Positions 47,901 through 62,900 of a stretch of 64,000 nt of DNA are shown piece by piece. Position numbers and translations under genes: made by a program. The notes under the pieces were generated by a model that had not been told where the DNA came from, ran no database searches, and saw only the letters and a program-made list of their open reading frames with translations. The stretch's first letter is position 1. Every line of letters begins with the position of its first letter. The stretch spans positions 2,727,610 to 2,791,609 of the forward strand of contig VUYV01000121.1 of the NCBI GenBank assembly GCA_008711295.1, read 5' to 3'. The stretch comes from Anarhynchus alexandrinus (Eukaryota; Chordata; Aves; Charadriiformes; Charadriidae).

Positions 47901-50900
47901 CCTTTGCAAGCTGCTGGTAGAAAACCAAAACATGACTGCAAACATGATCCACACTTGACAGCAGCAGCAAGGCTGACTGGGCACTGGTTAGGACCCTCCT
48001 TTTCCTTTTAAAACTGCAGTGGTACATTTAAACTGTGCATTCATCTCCCTTCCCTGGCCCCAGCAGTGGATGACTGCCCTGTCCATTTGATCCTCAAATT
48101 CTAATTGCTTCTACCCATGAGAAGGAGAGTGCTTTACTCTCCCGCCTCTGTCACTGTCCTCATACTCCATTGTTTGGCCAGGTGGGAGAGATCCTCTCAT
48201 CAGCCCTACGGTCAGAACCATGGGAGGGAAGGATGCAATGTTCTACTAGGTCAGAGCAAAACTTTTTGCGCCAGCTTGTGTGCCCAGTCCAGCAGAGGAA
48301 GGGGAAATAACGCGCTTTGAAAGAAATGCTTGTGGTCACTGCACCTTGTAGCAGCAGAGGGCTTGTCTGCCCAGACTGTAGATTTTTCAGGAAGAGGTTG
48401 AACATTTTTCTTATGCGTGTACAAACTTAATTACACACAGTAATCACTGCGTGTTCCAGATGCTCAACATATGGCTGTAAAAAAAAGCACAGCTGGCTCG
48501 CATCTCTCGAGCTCTGTACTGTCCTAGATGAATAATGATTCCTGCAAGGGTTATTAGGTGGCTCTTTGCAGAGATTTCTAGGTACTGCCTTTTTACAAGT
48601 ATACGCTGTAAACATGCTATATTTACAAGTGAACACTACCAACAGCAGGTCCAATTGTTTATAAGTGTCTGACAAACAAAACTTAGTAAAATATGAAGAG
48701 TTGATAGGGTCAGATGTAATACAGCACTCCTGCCCATCTCAGGTGTTTACTGTGACATTCCCGCACTGCCAGTTCAGGCTGACTTGCCAGTTTTTGAAAC
48801 TAAGGAGTTCTCATATGCTCCATTACAACATGAGCTTAAATTTTGCAGTAAGCCATTGTACAAGAGCTGGAATGCACAACTGCTGTAAAGATCAGTAATG
48901 ACAGAGTTAACAGCATTAATGGTTTAATTCTTGTTGTTTCAGACCCTACAACTGACAATGGGCTCAGCTCAGCTCTTGCATCACCAAAGTGCCTCAGGCT
49001 GTTTGCAGACTAAGGAAAATCATCAAAATGTGCTTTGTGGAGTAAGAAGGAGTAAGACAATTTCCGTATAAAACCCGCATTCTCTGTTTAACTTAGTGCA
49101 GTAGTTGCTCCTATCTCATGTGACCAGCACAGGGACTCCTGAGTAATGATCTTGGCTGCAGACCGGTGATTTCCAGGCATTATTGCGAAGAGTACTTTCT
49201 GTTTACTGCTGCCAGCAAACTGATAAAACTACTTTTGCTTTAGGCTGCAGTCCCGTGTGTACCAGCTAAACACATTAAAATGATTGCTGTTTTCCTCCCC
49301 TGGAAGCAGAGGTTCTATATATTCCCAAGCCATCACTGTCCTCCCATCATGGGGTAACCATGACACTGTCCATAAGTCTCTCCAGGAACTTGATTATTTC
49401 TGCACTGCCTTTCAACAGTGTCCAGTCTGAGAGTGCATATGACAAACCAGAACAGAGTATTTGAACACCGTGTAACAACAGCAGCAATGGCGTCAGTGCA
49501 CTCTGGGTCTCAGGAAACACTCATTCCTTAAATTTCAGCCCTGTTTGCAAGACTACTAAAATAGAGCAGCATACCCCCTGCCCATGCTGAAGTGAATCAG
49601 GCAGATTGAGCTACTTCAACTCACAATCCCAGAAGACACTAAGTACAGGCAATCCATTTGAGGATGAAGATCCAGCTGCCATAAGGGGCATCTCCTTTTA
49701 ATCTGCAGAAGTCAGGTCCAAAAGGCACAGATGGAGAGAAAGCTGATCTAGCCAACACTCAGACCTATAAGGAGTTATCCAGAGTGCCAGTGGGTGTCTG
49801 CAGAGCTAGGTGACTGCAGGGACATACAGGTGCTGTCACTGCAACATAGCCGTTACTCATTAGCCCACTGGGGTAACGTGGCAGCACGGGAAGAGCAGCA
49901 CAGACTGAAAACCTGCTCCAGAAGCAGTGTGAAGGCCAGTCACTGCTGGCAGGTCTGGTGCGGCTACACTAGAGGGCCAAGCTGCAGTGCAGCAGCTGCT
50001 TCATAGCCTCCTGGCTCAGTTCACATATGCGCAGAAAGTATGGGGACTGCCTGATCTTCCTTGGCTGCCGATTCTCAGTGTAGCCCACAGCAGATAAAAG
50101 ACCAAAGCCAAACATCAGAGTGTGCATGATCTACACTTTCAGCAAGACTCTCGCATGTATGTTCTGCACAGCCCTGCATTGGGTCTCTCAGAGAGGTGTC
50201 TATTAGCTGGGCCCTACGTTTACTAGTGCAGCATATTTCTCTCCCCCAGCACAGTAAACATCACATACTTCAAGAAACATCGGGGAAATAGGCAAGTTTT
50301 AACACCACCAACATACCTCCTCAAGGGGTATATCACGGTCACCCATCTGGACTTTGTTATCTGTCCTCTGAGCCACAAAGACATGTTTGATGCTTGGACA
50401 GGTCTTCACAGCTTCATCCACAGTTGTCTTGAGCTCTATGATTCGGCCTCCCCTGACTCCCTGGTTGTAGGTGATAACTGCTTTGCATCCAGCTAAAAAG
50501 AAAAAAAATTAGCAGATGTACCAGACTGTTTTTCAGGCTAGTATGCACACCCTACTTTCATTACTTTTGGGGATGATGTATGGTACAACATGTGTGACAC
50601 ATACACAGAACTATCAATAAAACAGTCGGCATCACCGACAAAAATACTTTAAAACCTGAGATCCACAGAGATTAGGGTTAGCAGGAACCTCCATAGGTTA
50701 TCTAGTCCATCTCCTCCACCCCAAGGTAGATTCCACTCTAGCTAAACCATTTCTGACAGCAGTCAGTCCAATCTTCCTAAAACACTCCAGTGGTAGCTAT
50801 TCTACCCCTTCCCACCAGTCCATTCCAATGCCTACCATGAGCATGAGAAAGTCTTCCCCAATGTCTAGCCTATGCACCACTCGCTGCAATTTAAATGCCT

Positions 50901-53900
50901 CAATCCCTGCCCAGCAAAGCCAACATGCAGAACAGTTTCTTCCCAGTTACCTGTGTTACAGCGAATACTGCTGCTCCAGACTAACAGCTCACACATTGAA
51001 ACCAGTGCAAGACTTCCTATGACCTTAGTGAACAAGCACCTTCTTTACCCTTTCGCATCCTCTCTCCAGGACTGCATATAACTGTCCGTTGCAAATCGAA
51101 GTGAACAGCACCAAACTCAGCAGCCTCTCGGAGGTGTTACCCTGCTCTGAGGTACCTGCAGCCTTCTGAAAGTCACCTGTACCTTGAGGGGAAACCTCCT
51201 GGAAGCCACAGCAGAGCCACAGCCTGCCAGAGCACTTCAAACTGTACCACACTGCGTTAATTACAGAGCTGTGGCTGCAGAGAAATGGCTCTTTAGCCCA
51301 TCACCTCCACACAAGTGGCCAAAAGTGAGGGGTAACTAAAACATGTACTTGTTCTCTATAGATTAACTCTACTAAAACAGAAAAAAAAGCATGAAAATTG
51401 CTGTAAGACTTATTCCCTCACACTAGCCACAAAGAAACTGATATGACTGCTAGGACATGAACCACTTGCTATTTTGTTCTTCTGTTGGTATTTTTAGCAT
51501 TACTTTTTACCTAACCACACTACAAGGGCTTTGGGCTAAGAACGTCTCTGTCTGTTGGTACAACCGCTAACAGAGTGGGGGCAGGCTGCCAACACCTCCA
51601 GTGCTATACATAAATCACAGTATCACAATCGAGACTGCAGAATTAGCACTGTGCAGGAGTATCAAAGAAACGCTGCGATTATACTGCGAAAGAACAAATC
51701 AGGCCCCATGCCTAAGCTCTGGTTTTCCCTCCAGCTTCACTGTTGTCTGGCAGTAACCCAGCGCAGACTGAATGTTAAGCAATTTATAAAGTATTTTAAG
51801 GCCAGAGGATACTGCATCTGCCACTAAGGAAAAGGCTCTTCACAGTACATTGCAAAGGAGAGTGAATTATCCTGCCAGCCAAGAATGAACCTTTTCTCTT
51901 TCTGCCAAGGAAACACAGAATTGGGATATGTCTTGGAGCACCGTCCAAGATGGGTTTGTTCCCCAGTCTGCATCTACTTACAGTCCATGATCCTCCCAGC
52001 TAAGGATTCCGCGCTGAATCCAGCGAAGACCACAGTGTGAACGGCTCCAATCCTGGCGCAAGCCAGCATGGCTGCCACAGACAAGGGAGACACGGACATA
52101 TAGATGGCCACCTTGTCCCCTTTCTGTATCCCATATTTCTTCAGGGTGTTGGCAAGACGGCAAGTCAGATCCAGAAGTTCCCTGCGGCACAGAAACAACA
52201 TTGTCATGCGACAGCACAGCCCGTTCTTCGCGGGGGAGCAAAAAAAGGATGAACTTGGATCGAGTGAGGCATCGCGATCACCCTGTGGACCTTGTCGTCT
52301 CCGCAGTATAGGGCACGCCAGCTTTTGCATCTTAAAGAAGGGTGACCTGGGGTGTGGTGAGAGCCAGAATGCTTCTGCCATTGGGGAAAGAAGAAAAGGA
52401 GGATGGAGAGACACCCTTGCTGCAGAAGGACGAGCGAGTGAGAGCCACAGGGGCTGACCAGAGCTGCCGGTCTCTGGCGTGGGTCGAGCAGACAGCAACC
52501 CAGCAGCTCTCCTGCTGCTTCCACAGGTCAGTGTCCGTTTTAGCCATCCTTGATGCCTTTTTTACCTACAAGGCTCAGACAGAAGCTACTGGGAACACGC
52601 GTGGGATAAAGACAAGATGAAATGGAAGCCATTGTCCAAAGACTCCCAGCATTGTTTATGTTGGGAAACTGCTGGAAGTGCTTCACAACTACTCGCTTCT
52701 CTTTAAATTGCAAGGATAAACAATGCATTTGCATACATAAGGAAGAAAAGCAGAAGTCCCAAGACACTTGTGAGAGTGGAAGATTTTACAAGACTCTCAT
52801 TGAAGCCGGATGACCCGCAGCCTGAATTCCTTCACTGTCACTTCACCCTGCCATGCCACAGAGCACAACAGCCTTGCAGAACACAGATACTGCTCTGAGT
52901 AAAACTGCAGCCACTCTTGCATAGAGAAACTCGGGAACACCAAGAACAGGAACAAAGGCTCTTTTCACAGGGCCTGCTGCTGTGACATGCTGACTTAATA
53001 GCAGAAATGTTCCCCTAAGGAACAAAAAAAGCAGTTTCATGGGCAAAGACTTGCACGTACACTTATTATGATGCCTGCACGGCGGATAACACGATTGCAG
53101 GCATGCCTGGGACCAAGATGCTGTCATGAACCGAAAGAGCTCTGCATGTCTGCAGTGGAAGGGCTTTGAGAAGATGACAGATAACTGTGCCAGGTGAGGA
53201 GTGGTCTCACGACAAGGAAGGAGGTGACCATCACGCGGGGCAGCAGAGCATCCCTTACTGGTGCCAATCATCATCTCAGAGGAGAAGACTTGCAGAGTCC
53301 GCCAGGAATAAAAATTGTCCTCTGGGTTCAGGAACTCACTGAGTACTGAGGCCAAGAGGAGAGAGAGATCTTCTACTCCCTAGCACACTCATCTTCAACC
53401 TGTCACATGTGAACCCTTAGGGGTCTATAAGCTATGTCACCAGGGACTCCGAAAACTGTTAACAAACAAATGAATTTTGGGGGTCTGCATTCCATAATAA
53501 GCTGTAAAACATGAATCTACCAATGTATCCTTATTTCCCAGAACTGGCCATAGCTTTGAAAAACAAACGAATAAAAGCAGTTTTCAGCCAGTGGCTAAGC
53601 TGCAAATAAAATGAAATGTTGTTTCTGGTCCCTCAAAAATTGTTTAGTTTCTTTTTTTAAACCAACGCAAGTTGGAAATAGGCAAAGCCCAAGTGCTCCA
53701 CTTTGGAAATGTCATAACAAAACCATGGGCTGAGAATAACTTGGCATCTTATTTCTTTAGGATAAAACTCCACCTGCACCGTGAGAGCAGTGAAGCGACA
53801 CAGCCATAGAGAAAGTACGAAGACAGATACAGGGATGGCTGGAGGGACACCACTTCCCTGCCATCTTTTGGAAGACAAGAAAATGAGCCTCGAACCCCAG

Positions 53901-56900
53901 CCACAGCATTTTTTGTTATTTATTTTAAGACTATTCGTGTAGTGAATAGTGAATATTCATCAAGTGAATAGACCACTCTTGAAGAAGAGGACCTCAGAGA
54001 GATAGCCAGATGTGCTCAGTGCCTGCTCCCCGGCAGTAGCTGGCAACAGCTCCTACCACAGAGACCACAACCCTGCAGAAAGCAGATATGGAGTGGCTTT
54101 ATCCTGGACTGAATTTCCTCCTAATCCCTTACAGTTAGGGATCAACCTAAACTCTGAAGCACAACATTCAATACCTTTTCCCAAGCGCTTTATGACCATG
54201 CACGTTCCTGCTATCGATGTAAGCGCGCAATCTGTTAGATGTACGATTTTGCTTACTTTTACTAAGTTCATGAACCGAGCGACTCCATGCAATAATGAAT
54301 TCCCACCCAACATTTGTTTTTGTGCCTTGTCCTAAAAGGTCACATTCTCTGGTCCAGAATTCATCCCATGCTGCACTAGAGAAAAATCTCAATGTGGATA
54401 AATATTACAGAGCCAAAACAAAACTGAGCTGCTCAACTGCAGAGCACAGGAAGTGAAACGAGCCCCAGACAGGCAGTTGCAAGAAATCAAAATAAAAAAC
54501 ACTTATGTGCCATGAGCAATACTCAAATGCTTTCAGAGCTGCAGCCTCTTTCTCCTGAACAGAAGTGCCAGAAGAGCTCTGGCTGGCGAGGGCATCCTTT
54601 CTGAGCAGCTCCGTGGTTCCCTTGCTTCTTCAGGACTCGGTGACCGTGATGGCAGAAGCTCTCACTGGGTTTTTTTACGATTAACCCCAATTTAACATTT
54701 GCTTAATGAGAGTGTGTGAGCGAGCCGATAAACAAGAAGGGCCAAGTCTTTACCTTTGGATCTATTGGCTTTGCTTTCTGCTTTGTGCTCTGCAAGGGTG
54801 AAATAGGAAGGCCTTGGAGGTCCCTTGGGGGTGCAGCACAGGGGGGAACGGACACAAAGGCAAAGAGAAGGTGAAGCCAAGAACTCCAACAAAGAAACCC
54901 ACAAATCCCTGACCATCAGGTGTGTCTTCTGGCTCTGTAGCAGCAACTCGGGCTTCCCCTCCAGTTCAAGAAAGGGAGTTAGCAGGAACACTGTGTCGGG
55001 AATCTTCCCCTTGACTGCCTCGCTCCTTCACGCACATTTTGCTATCTAACAGGCAGGCAATTAGTACACGCCAGCAGGTTACACATTTCCAGTACTTAAC
55101 CTAGGCACGTCTCAGGGTGGAACGAGCACCCTGCAGCGTCACTGCCGCGCAGAACTGGGTGGGACAGACCCAAGCAAACTGAGCAGGAGGAAACCGTGGC
55201 CATTACCCTCCCCACCTGCCACTGCTGCCAAGCTTGGCGTCACAGCCCCTCCATCACGCACAGTTAGAAGAGCCAAAAGCAATTCTGGCCTCAAGCCCAT
55301 CACCGCCCCACCCTTGGCACAGAGCCAATGCCATCCAACGCCAGTGGATCTGCCTCCTGTCCACACCCAGGAGGTGTGTTGGTAGCAAGGAACATCTACT
55401 GAAACCATACATCAGATGCTGAACAGAGCTAGATGCTGTTACCCTGGAGCTGACAAGACAGTGCAAAAGAAGGCATCTTCACTTAGCTTCTGCTTGCACT
55501 GAAACATGGGGTATGGAGGAAGGGTAGAGGAAGCAGAGGCTTGGAGGGAAAACATCTACCCTGGAAGGGCTCAGCCATTGCCAGTGAAGAGCAGAGGGTG
55601 GCCGGAGGCTCAGAGCAGACGTGCACTGCTTCTGCAAACCACAAAGAGAGAGAGAAAGGCAAAACCCCCAGATGATGCTCATGGCGATGCCACCTCCCTG
55701 CACTCCAAAGGATTTCCATGCAGCCACCCAAGCAGACGGCATGGAGCAGGGCACTACACTCGACAGAGCCAGGCAAGGCAACCAGCAGAGACGGACACAG
55801 CCGCAGGGCACGCAGAGGGTCCCAGGACACCCAGCTCCCTGCCTGTAAGCCGGGCAGACAACAGGAGGATCCTCAGCAGAGCTGCTGCAGGAGAAGGAAA
55901 CGTGCCGCAACGTGCGGAAGCGCCCAGTCCCTCCGGAGAGGGGCAGCCCAGAAACTGCAAAGTCAGTTCATGGCGCAACAGTCTGCAAAAGCAGCTCGAT
56001 AAGAGCTGAGGGCAAATGAAAGAGCAAATCAGGCAGCAAGACACCACTCCGGTGGGTAAAGTATGAGGGTGGAGCTGAGAAATGGGGAAGCAGCAACCCA
56101 CTGGACCCAGGCGGCGAGACCGTTTGCGCAGGAGAAAGGACAGTATCTATGGTATGTGCTTTTAAAACAAAGCAAGCCAGGGGAGGTGGTAGGCCCATTA
56201 ATGAACATGGGCAGGGAATGTTAAAAAATTGTGACACACAGAGGAGATTCTGGACTCGCTTTCAGAAAATGTTATCTTCCAACTGAAAATGCAGACAGGT
56301 CCGACCCATTTGTTGTACCGCAGGTGTGAGGGTAGATAGCTGCTGAACATGGATTTCCCATGAAGTTACCCATCCCTGCACCTCCAAAATCAGAGGGAAG
56401 CGCCGTCTTGCCCCAGTGACACGCCAGCTCACAGCACAGGTGACACACTGACAGCCTTTAAATGTCATGCACAAGAGCTCTGCAGAGAGAGCTGGCTCTC
56501 CCACCGTGCCAGCGTGTATCGTGAGCAGGGAGAGGCTGGGTTGCACACAAATCCCCCCCAACTCCACATTCGTAACAACCGCCCTGTCACAGAGCTGCTC
56601 TTGGGTTTGCTCTCCTGACCCACTGCCCGCCGGTTTCTGCTAGCTTTGGAGCAAGACCTTCACGTAGCTGTTTCACGTCACGACCTGCTGGAAAACTGTC
56701 TCCTTTCAGGGACAGAGCAGTCTGCTCCTGTTGTCTCCCTGCAGCCCTGTAACGTGGTACTGCTGCGGCGAGCAACATGTCACAGGCTTCGCAGTGAGTT
56801 TGCAAGGTTTCGGAAACGCAGCCTGCGATGCTCGCTCTGTCTGAGCTCTTCTTGACCTACCTGAAGATTTGTTTCACCTGGTCTAGCTGCAACAACAATT

Positions 56901-59900
56901 ATTCTGATTGACCAGGTAACTATGGCTAATCTTTTTTTTTTTTTTATGCTTCTTTATCTTTTTATGCTACCGTCACAGGTTTACAACCCGAGCATAATGA
57001 GGTAGCATAAAAAAATACAGGCTTGGTATGACAAGAGGTCTTGAGAAGTGGAGGCACAGGACGTGGTGTGAAGGAGAACAGGCGTGGGATGACAAGTGAT
57101 GGAGCACAGGCTGGCACTGGTGGCCCCACGCTGTGAATGACAAGTAAAAGAAATGTGGACCTGCTGCTGGACAAAAGTGGTAACCAACAGGACGTCTTTC
57201 TTTTTCTGTAAGAATTACATCTTGACTAATAAGATTGGAATGTTAAGGGCTCAATTATACTAAGAATAAACTCTTGGCTCTCTCTATATAAGGTGTGCTT
57301 CCTTTTTGCCCATAAACAAGACTTTGAGCATTAACACCCTCCTCTGCTAGAAACTCATCACCCTTTATGCAGGCATCTCCTCAGCTATCACAACATCACT
57401 TCCAAGCGCAAGACCCTCAGCAGACCCAGCAGATCACTGCTCGGGCCACTACTTCTGTTTAATCTAACAGACTCAACACTTCTCTCCCTATCTTTACATC
57501 ATCTCTGTTCAGAAACTGCCAGACCATATTTCTCCCAGATATAGTGGTGCATGTGTTTCCAAAGCCCATTGCTCAATGTCTGGAACGACGACTCCGGTAA
57601 AACCCATCACCGACACATGGCATTTCTCTGACGCATTTTAGGGATGCCTGGCAGAAATATTTTCCCCAAGAAGTCTGATGCTATCTTTCACCACAGCAAG
57701 ACAGCCTGCAGCTTTCTAAACAAAGGAAGGAAGTTCTTTTTACATTTAAAAACATAGCATCAAGACCTTCTCTGGGAAGCAGCCTCTTAGAAAGCATTTC
57801 TAGATATTTTCCTAATATATTCAATGTCATATACGGGCTTTGACAGGGCCTGTTTAGGAGTTTCAGCACCAGCCATGTTCTCTGCTGTCTCAGCACTACA
57901 GCTGGGTTGAGTATTTCTTGCAGAGACCAGTTTATTGCCTGGAACCATAGTTTGGATCAGGCTGAAACTATTTGAAAATTCAGGTCAAATGCCCCAAACA
58001 GGTTAGTTGAAACAAAAAACCCTCCAAAAAAAACCCAGATCTGGGCATCTCTCAGCCCGACACCCTCATATCTCACCTCCTACCTGTTGCCATACACAAA
58101 CTACTGCAGAGCAGCAGAGTTTGAATCCTGCCTCTATACCTTGAGATCACAGCGCTGCAGGTGGGTTGAAGTCCCCTGGGACACAGTAGGTCTTCACACC
58201 CATCCCTCCTTCCTGGGTGAATGTTCTGGCCACAAGGATAATGCAGAAACCTATTCACCCCTTCCTGCAGCTTCTGTGACAGTGCCTCAGTTTAACCCTC
58301 CCTTTCCCTCACTTTTTGTTAAACAGAAAAAAAACCACGTGTTTGCTTTTTTCACCAAAAGGAAAACTCATCATTTTTTCCATTTTAGTGAGAATAACTG
58401 AAAAATATAAAGCTCAACAAGAGGCTTTTTGGCTGTAGGTTCAATCGCTAAGCTGAGCACAATTGTCCAGCCTTCCTGCAGACATCCTGAACCCGAGGCA
58501 AGGAAAACCCCTTGTGACATTTTTCAGCTAAGAAAGTGAAAAGTCCCGGAGCTGTCTTGGATGGAGAAAGCCAAAAGCCTGAGCAAGATTTACTTGCAAC
58601 TTCAACTTAGGAAGCCAACATTGGAAAGAAGGAAAAGAGTTTGCTGATGATGAGAAACACTTTCCGCACTGCACAGTCTGGTAGGTACCCACATGGCTTC
58701 CCAACACAGTCTTCACTGTGATCTCTAATACAATTTCAACCATTTCAGCTCGGCCTGAGGAACCACCATCAGTTGGCTTGTTAAAGGCATAGCTGTGATG
58801 TGGCTAACGAAGATGTCCAACCATGTCTCTCCCACCTACCTCAGACCCTACGAAAAGCTACCGAGGACCCTAATTTCTAATCCCCCGGCTTCTGCTTTCC
58901 TCTCCCTACTTTTTGCGTTTTGAACGTTCCCTCTGCCTGCAACATTTTCTGCACCAGAATGAGCTCCTTCATAAATTAAAACCCTCCCGTTGAGACCCAG
59001 CCTGCAACCCTTTGCAAAAACAGGTTAGCTAACACGTACTGCTGCCCACTTCTTCCCACCGCTCCCTTTGGCAATATCCATAGGATTTTGCAGCGCAAGG
59101 AAATACTGGCTCATAGGTGGCTAAATTGTAGAGATCGTCGTAAACAAGGGAACACCCGAGAGAATAAATAACCCCATGTCGGACAGGGGGAGGTCTGGCA
59201 TAACTTTAGCTGCTGTCTTTAATATTGCCCGCTGCCAAGCTTACAGAGGCTGCAACCCAACAGCTCCAGCCTCCAACTCCACCTGCTTATGTAAAGCACT
59301 TGATAATACAGTGCCCTTTAAAACCCAGGCTCAGCAACGCCTTGGGGAATTCCTCTGCAAGGTTTCAAAGCTCCTGGGCCCTGACAACATCCACAGAGCA
59401 GGAGAAAACACTCCCAGCCGGGTTGGAACCCTTCTGCCAATAAATTCAGCTGGCTGCTCACAGCAGCACACTCCTGTGGGTTAACTGCTACCTCGCCGCT
59501 GCCCTACCAATGAGTTTATGATCGTTTGGCCTCCAGAAAGCCAGATCTCTTGATAACAGATTGGCATTATCTGTCCCCACTTTGCTGACTGCAGCCACCA
59601 AATGCCAGGAGGGTTGCATGCCCTCTTGTCACAAAGCAGTAAAAAAACCCAAGTCTCCTGCCTTCCCATTCAAAACGGGAGATAATTTGAAACTTAGCTG
59701 AATTTCTACTTGATAAAAATGAAACCCAGAGGGGGGGGGATCACAAGAGGGGCCAGGAAACTTTTTTTCCCAGAAAAGGTGAGTTACACCAGTTGGAGAG
59801 ACAGAACAAAACTCAGCAGTGAAAAAGATCATCACAACTGAGCTCATAACGGCAGCAGATCATCGTTCAAGCAAAACCAAAATGTTTCACCCATGGCTGT

Positions 59901-62900
59901 GTGTATCTTTGCCAATAAAGGGACGTTTGGACTCGTCTCCTTGCACAGAGCACTTGAACTCAGCTGCAGAAACACAACCCGCCTTGCTGATGAGCATGCA
60001 GAGGGATGCAGGCTGACTTACGGCAGGGTCCCACCAGCTGTTTGCCAGCTGCAGGTGGGCAGTTAGTGGGGCAGCAGAGGCAAACGGAGGCTCTTATTCC
60101 TCCCAAGGACGAGCAAGCTGGGACAGCACTTTCCAATGTAGCTGCGTTTCTTGCTAATGCATGGAGGAGGTCCCACTGCCCGAGGCCTTTCCCTTCCTCG
60201 GGGAGGAGGAAGCCTGTTCCAGCCCTTTTCCTGGACAGCCACCTGCTTCCTTTGCAGGCTGCGATGGGAATGGGGCCAGCGCTCAGCTGCTTTCTTGCCC
60301 CTGACAGCTCCCCAGAGGAGAAGGGAGAGCACCCGCATCTTTCCTTGTGCCACCCAGGGCTTATCTATAGGGAGAAGCAGCTCACAGCAGCAAGCTTTGC
60401 AAAGCAGATAATGCAAAAAAAACTGGTGCCTTGTACTTCTCTGCATGTAAGCCCTGGACACCTCTCAGCTGAGATTCCAGGACGTTCCTCAAGGGTGGTC
60501 CATAATGCAGTGGCCAAATTAAAGCCTTTACCTTCCTAGCACACAATTTGAAGGCTGCTGCCCCATTAACAGCACATCCAGATCCTCAGGAAACGGGCAC
60601 ATCTCCTTCAGCTCAGACACCAGAATTTGGGTCCTCCTGATATCCAGCATCCCCCTTATTCCCTCTTTACGCTGGAGCTGTCCTGCACTGAGGCTGGCGT
60701 GTAGAGGCCACCCTGCTACAGAAGGCTCTTGGAGGATTACTCAAGCAGCATCACAGCTTCTGGGCCACCTCTTTTTCTGATGTGTTTTCCCTCACAAAAC
60801 TTCTAGGTAAAACAAGGTGCTACTGCAAAAAGATTTAAACTAAGCTCAGCCTCAAAGGGAGGTCAGTGCCAACACACCTTGGAAAATCCATTTAAAACCT
60901 TTAAAAATGCAGCCCAAAGATCACAGAAAAGGCAAACCTTTTGATTCTTTCCTTGCATACACACCCATATAATATCCTTGTTTTCAACAAAGCTATTCCT
61001 GACTTAATGAGATAAGCAGAGCACCAAGTGACCTGTTCTACCACATCGTAGGACCAAAGTCTCTTGAGAAACCGTGTCACTCAAATGCAGTCACATCTCA
61101 CCAAGAGTATCAGGCAGAAACAGGAACATGGCTCTCAAATACAAGCAGAAGTTCGATAATAGAAGTTGCCAACTTGTCTTTCACTTGGACGTTCTTCTTT
61201 CTGGTTGCTGGTTACCGTATCTTTGTAAGGCTGCTCAAAGAGTGATTCAGTTTTCAGATGTGGGTTACTTGTCTTCAAGCCACAGCAATGACAAATCCAC
61301 AGGCTGAAAATATGCTTTCTTCCAAATACATTTTGGCATGGCCAGGAAAAAAAAATACAGTTTTGTTGCTGTTCAGAAAGGCCTTCTCATATCTCCAGAG
61401 ATCCTGAGAAGATGGTTTGAGGGTCTGGAGCAGCTCGGCACATTTCAAGTACCACAGGCTAAGGGGCAGACCAGAGTTGCCTTGAATGAGGCTGTGCTAT
61501 CTGATGGGCTGCTCTCCTTCTCAGGTTAATCACAGCATAATCCCCACCTCTGACCTACCTGCAGTTTCATGCCTGGGGTATGAAGAAAGCGGTAAAAGTA
61601 CATACACCACACCAAACTCTGGGAGAAACCTTCGATTCCATCTCCTTTTCTACCACCAGTATAGCAAAAACAAAACTCAAAGCATTTAGGCAAGCTACCC
61701 AGGTGGTTACGACACATTTATATCATAACATGCCTAAACAGCCTGTCAAATAACAATACCAAGATTAAAACCAATCCACTTCTTCCCCAGCTTTGTATCA
61801 GATAGTGTTTATTTCTGTTGCGTGGAGCACTAACCTCTCAAAGTTATTTGTACATCCACTCCTCCCTGCTGACCAGCTTCCTCACTCCAATTAGTAATGT
61901 TTTCAGGAGCTTTAATAAATCCTGGAGGTGAACCAGACCACCAGAACCTATTTAGGCTCAAGGAGCTCCAGGAACCTCAACTATCAACAAGCTACAGAAA
62001 ACATTTTGTAAAAGAGTCAGATGCCAGGACTTCCTATGTCTCCTCTGCTTTCTGATCCAGCAGATCAAACATGTGGCTCCCTAAAACACGCACTGAGGAA
62101 CATACAAGTCTGGGAAAACTCTCACTGGAGAGACAGATGATGTAAAAGGCATTTTTCCAGGCAGGCCTGTCTCCTAAATGAGGGCACATAGCTGGGAGAA
62201 GGGAAATATGCTTGAAAACTGCCCTATTCTCACAAACTCTACAATCTAGAGCAGCAATTACAAGTCGGCGTCACTCAGAGCTGCCCCAAGGTTGCTCCAA
62301 ACTGCATTGAGGATGGGGAAGAGGAACACAGGGAGCTTCAAGACCCCACCAGCCCGGACTCGGTATCGTTCTATTGACCATCAACACAAGATGTTTGCAC
62401 CAAGACATTTGCTGCTGTGCTGAAATCGAAAGCTGCTCACAGAAATTTTCCCATGAACATTTCTAACGAGCAAAAAGAAAACTCGCAGGTGAGAACATAA
62501 GCCAGGGAGAAAAAACAAGTCTTTCTCTTCTAAAAGCCCCCACTTAGAGAGAGGGAACCTACAGGCAGGCCTGATTAGCGCCATAACCAGAAGATGATGC
62601 CAGATCTCAATCTGAAGTTTCCAGTAGCTGTCACTAACTTACATCCACTGTACCTCCCACCCTGTAGTCTGTTTAGTACACAAGTGTCTAAGGTCAGGAA
62701 GCCTTCTCCATGAAGAACCCAAGGGAAGAATATCATTTCTCAGTGGGAACATGCCCCGTTTTTCAGGAGCTATCTCATCATGACACCACAACCTAGCCGC
62801 AGCGCCACAGCTGCACGTCCTATGTGCTGGAGTACCTTGGAAGAAGGCAGAGTTCCACAGAGGTCCGATTTCAGAGCAGCAGCTCTTCTCCCCGCCCCAC

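Noticed and set aside
53390..53600. Possible old DNA transposon or LINE remnant
   Set aside because: A few phrases look repeat-like, but I could not match an ordered set of family segments or find terminal repeats.
55479..56101. Dense set of open frames on both strands in ACSS1 intron 2
   Set aside because: All overlap in different frames, are short, and show no motif; no promoter or exon chain supports them.
57285..57293. TATATAAGG as a gene promoter
   Set aside because: It lies on plus within a minus-strand intron, and no recognisable plus-strand exon follows. Kept only as part of the possible repeat element.
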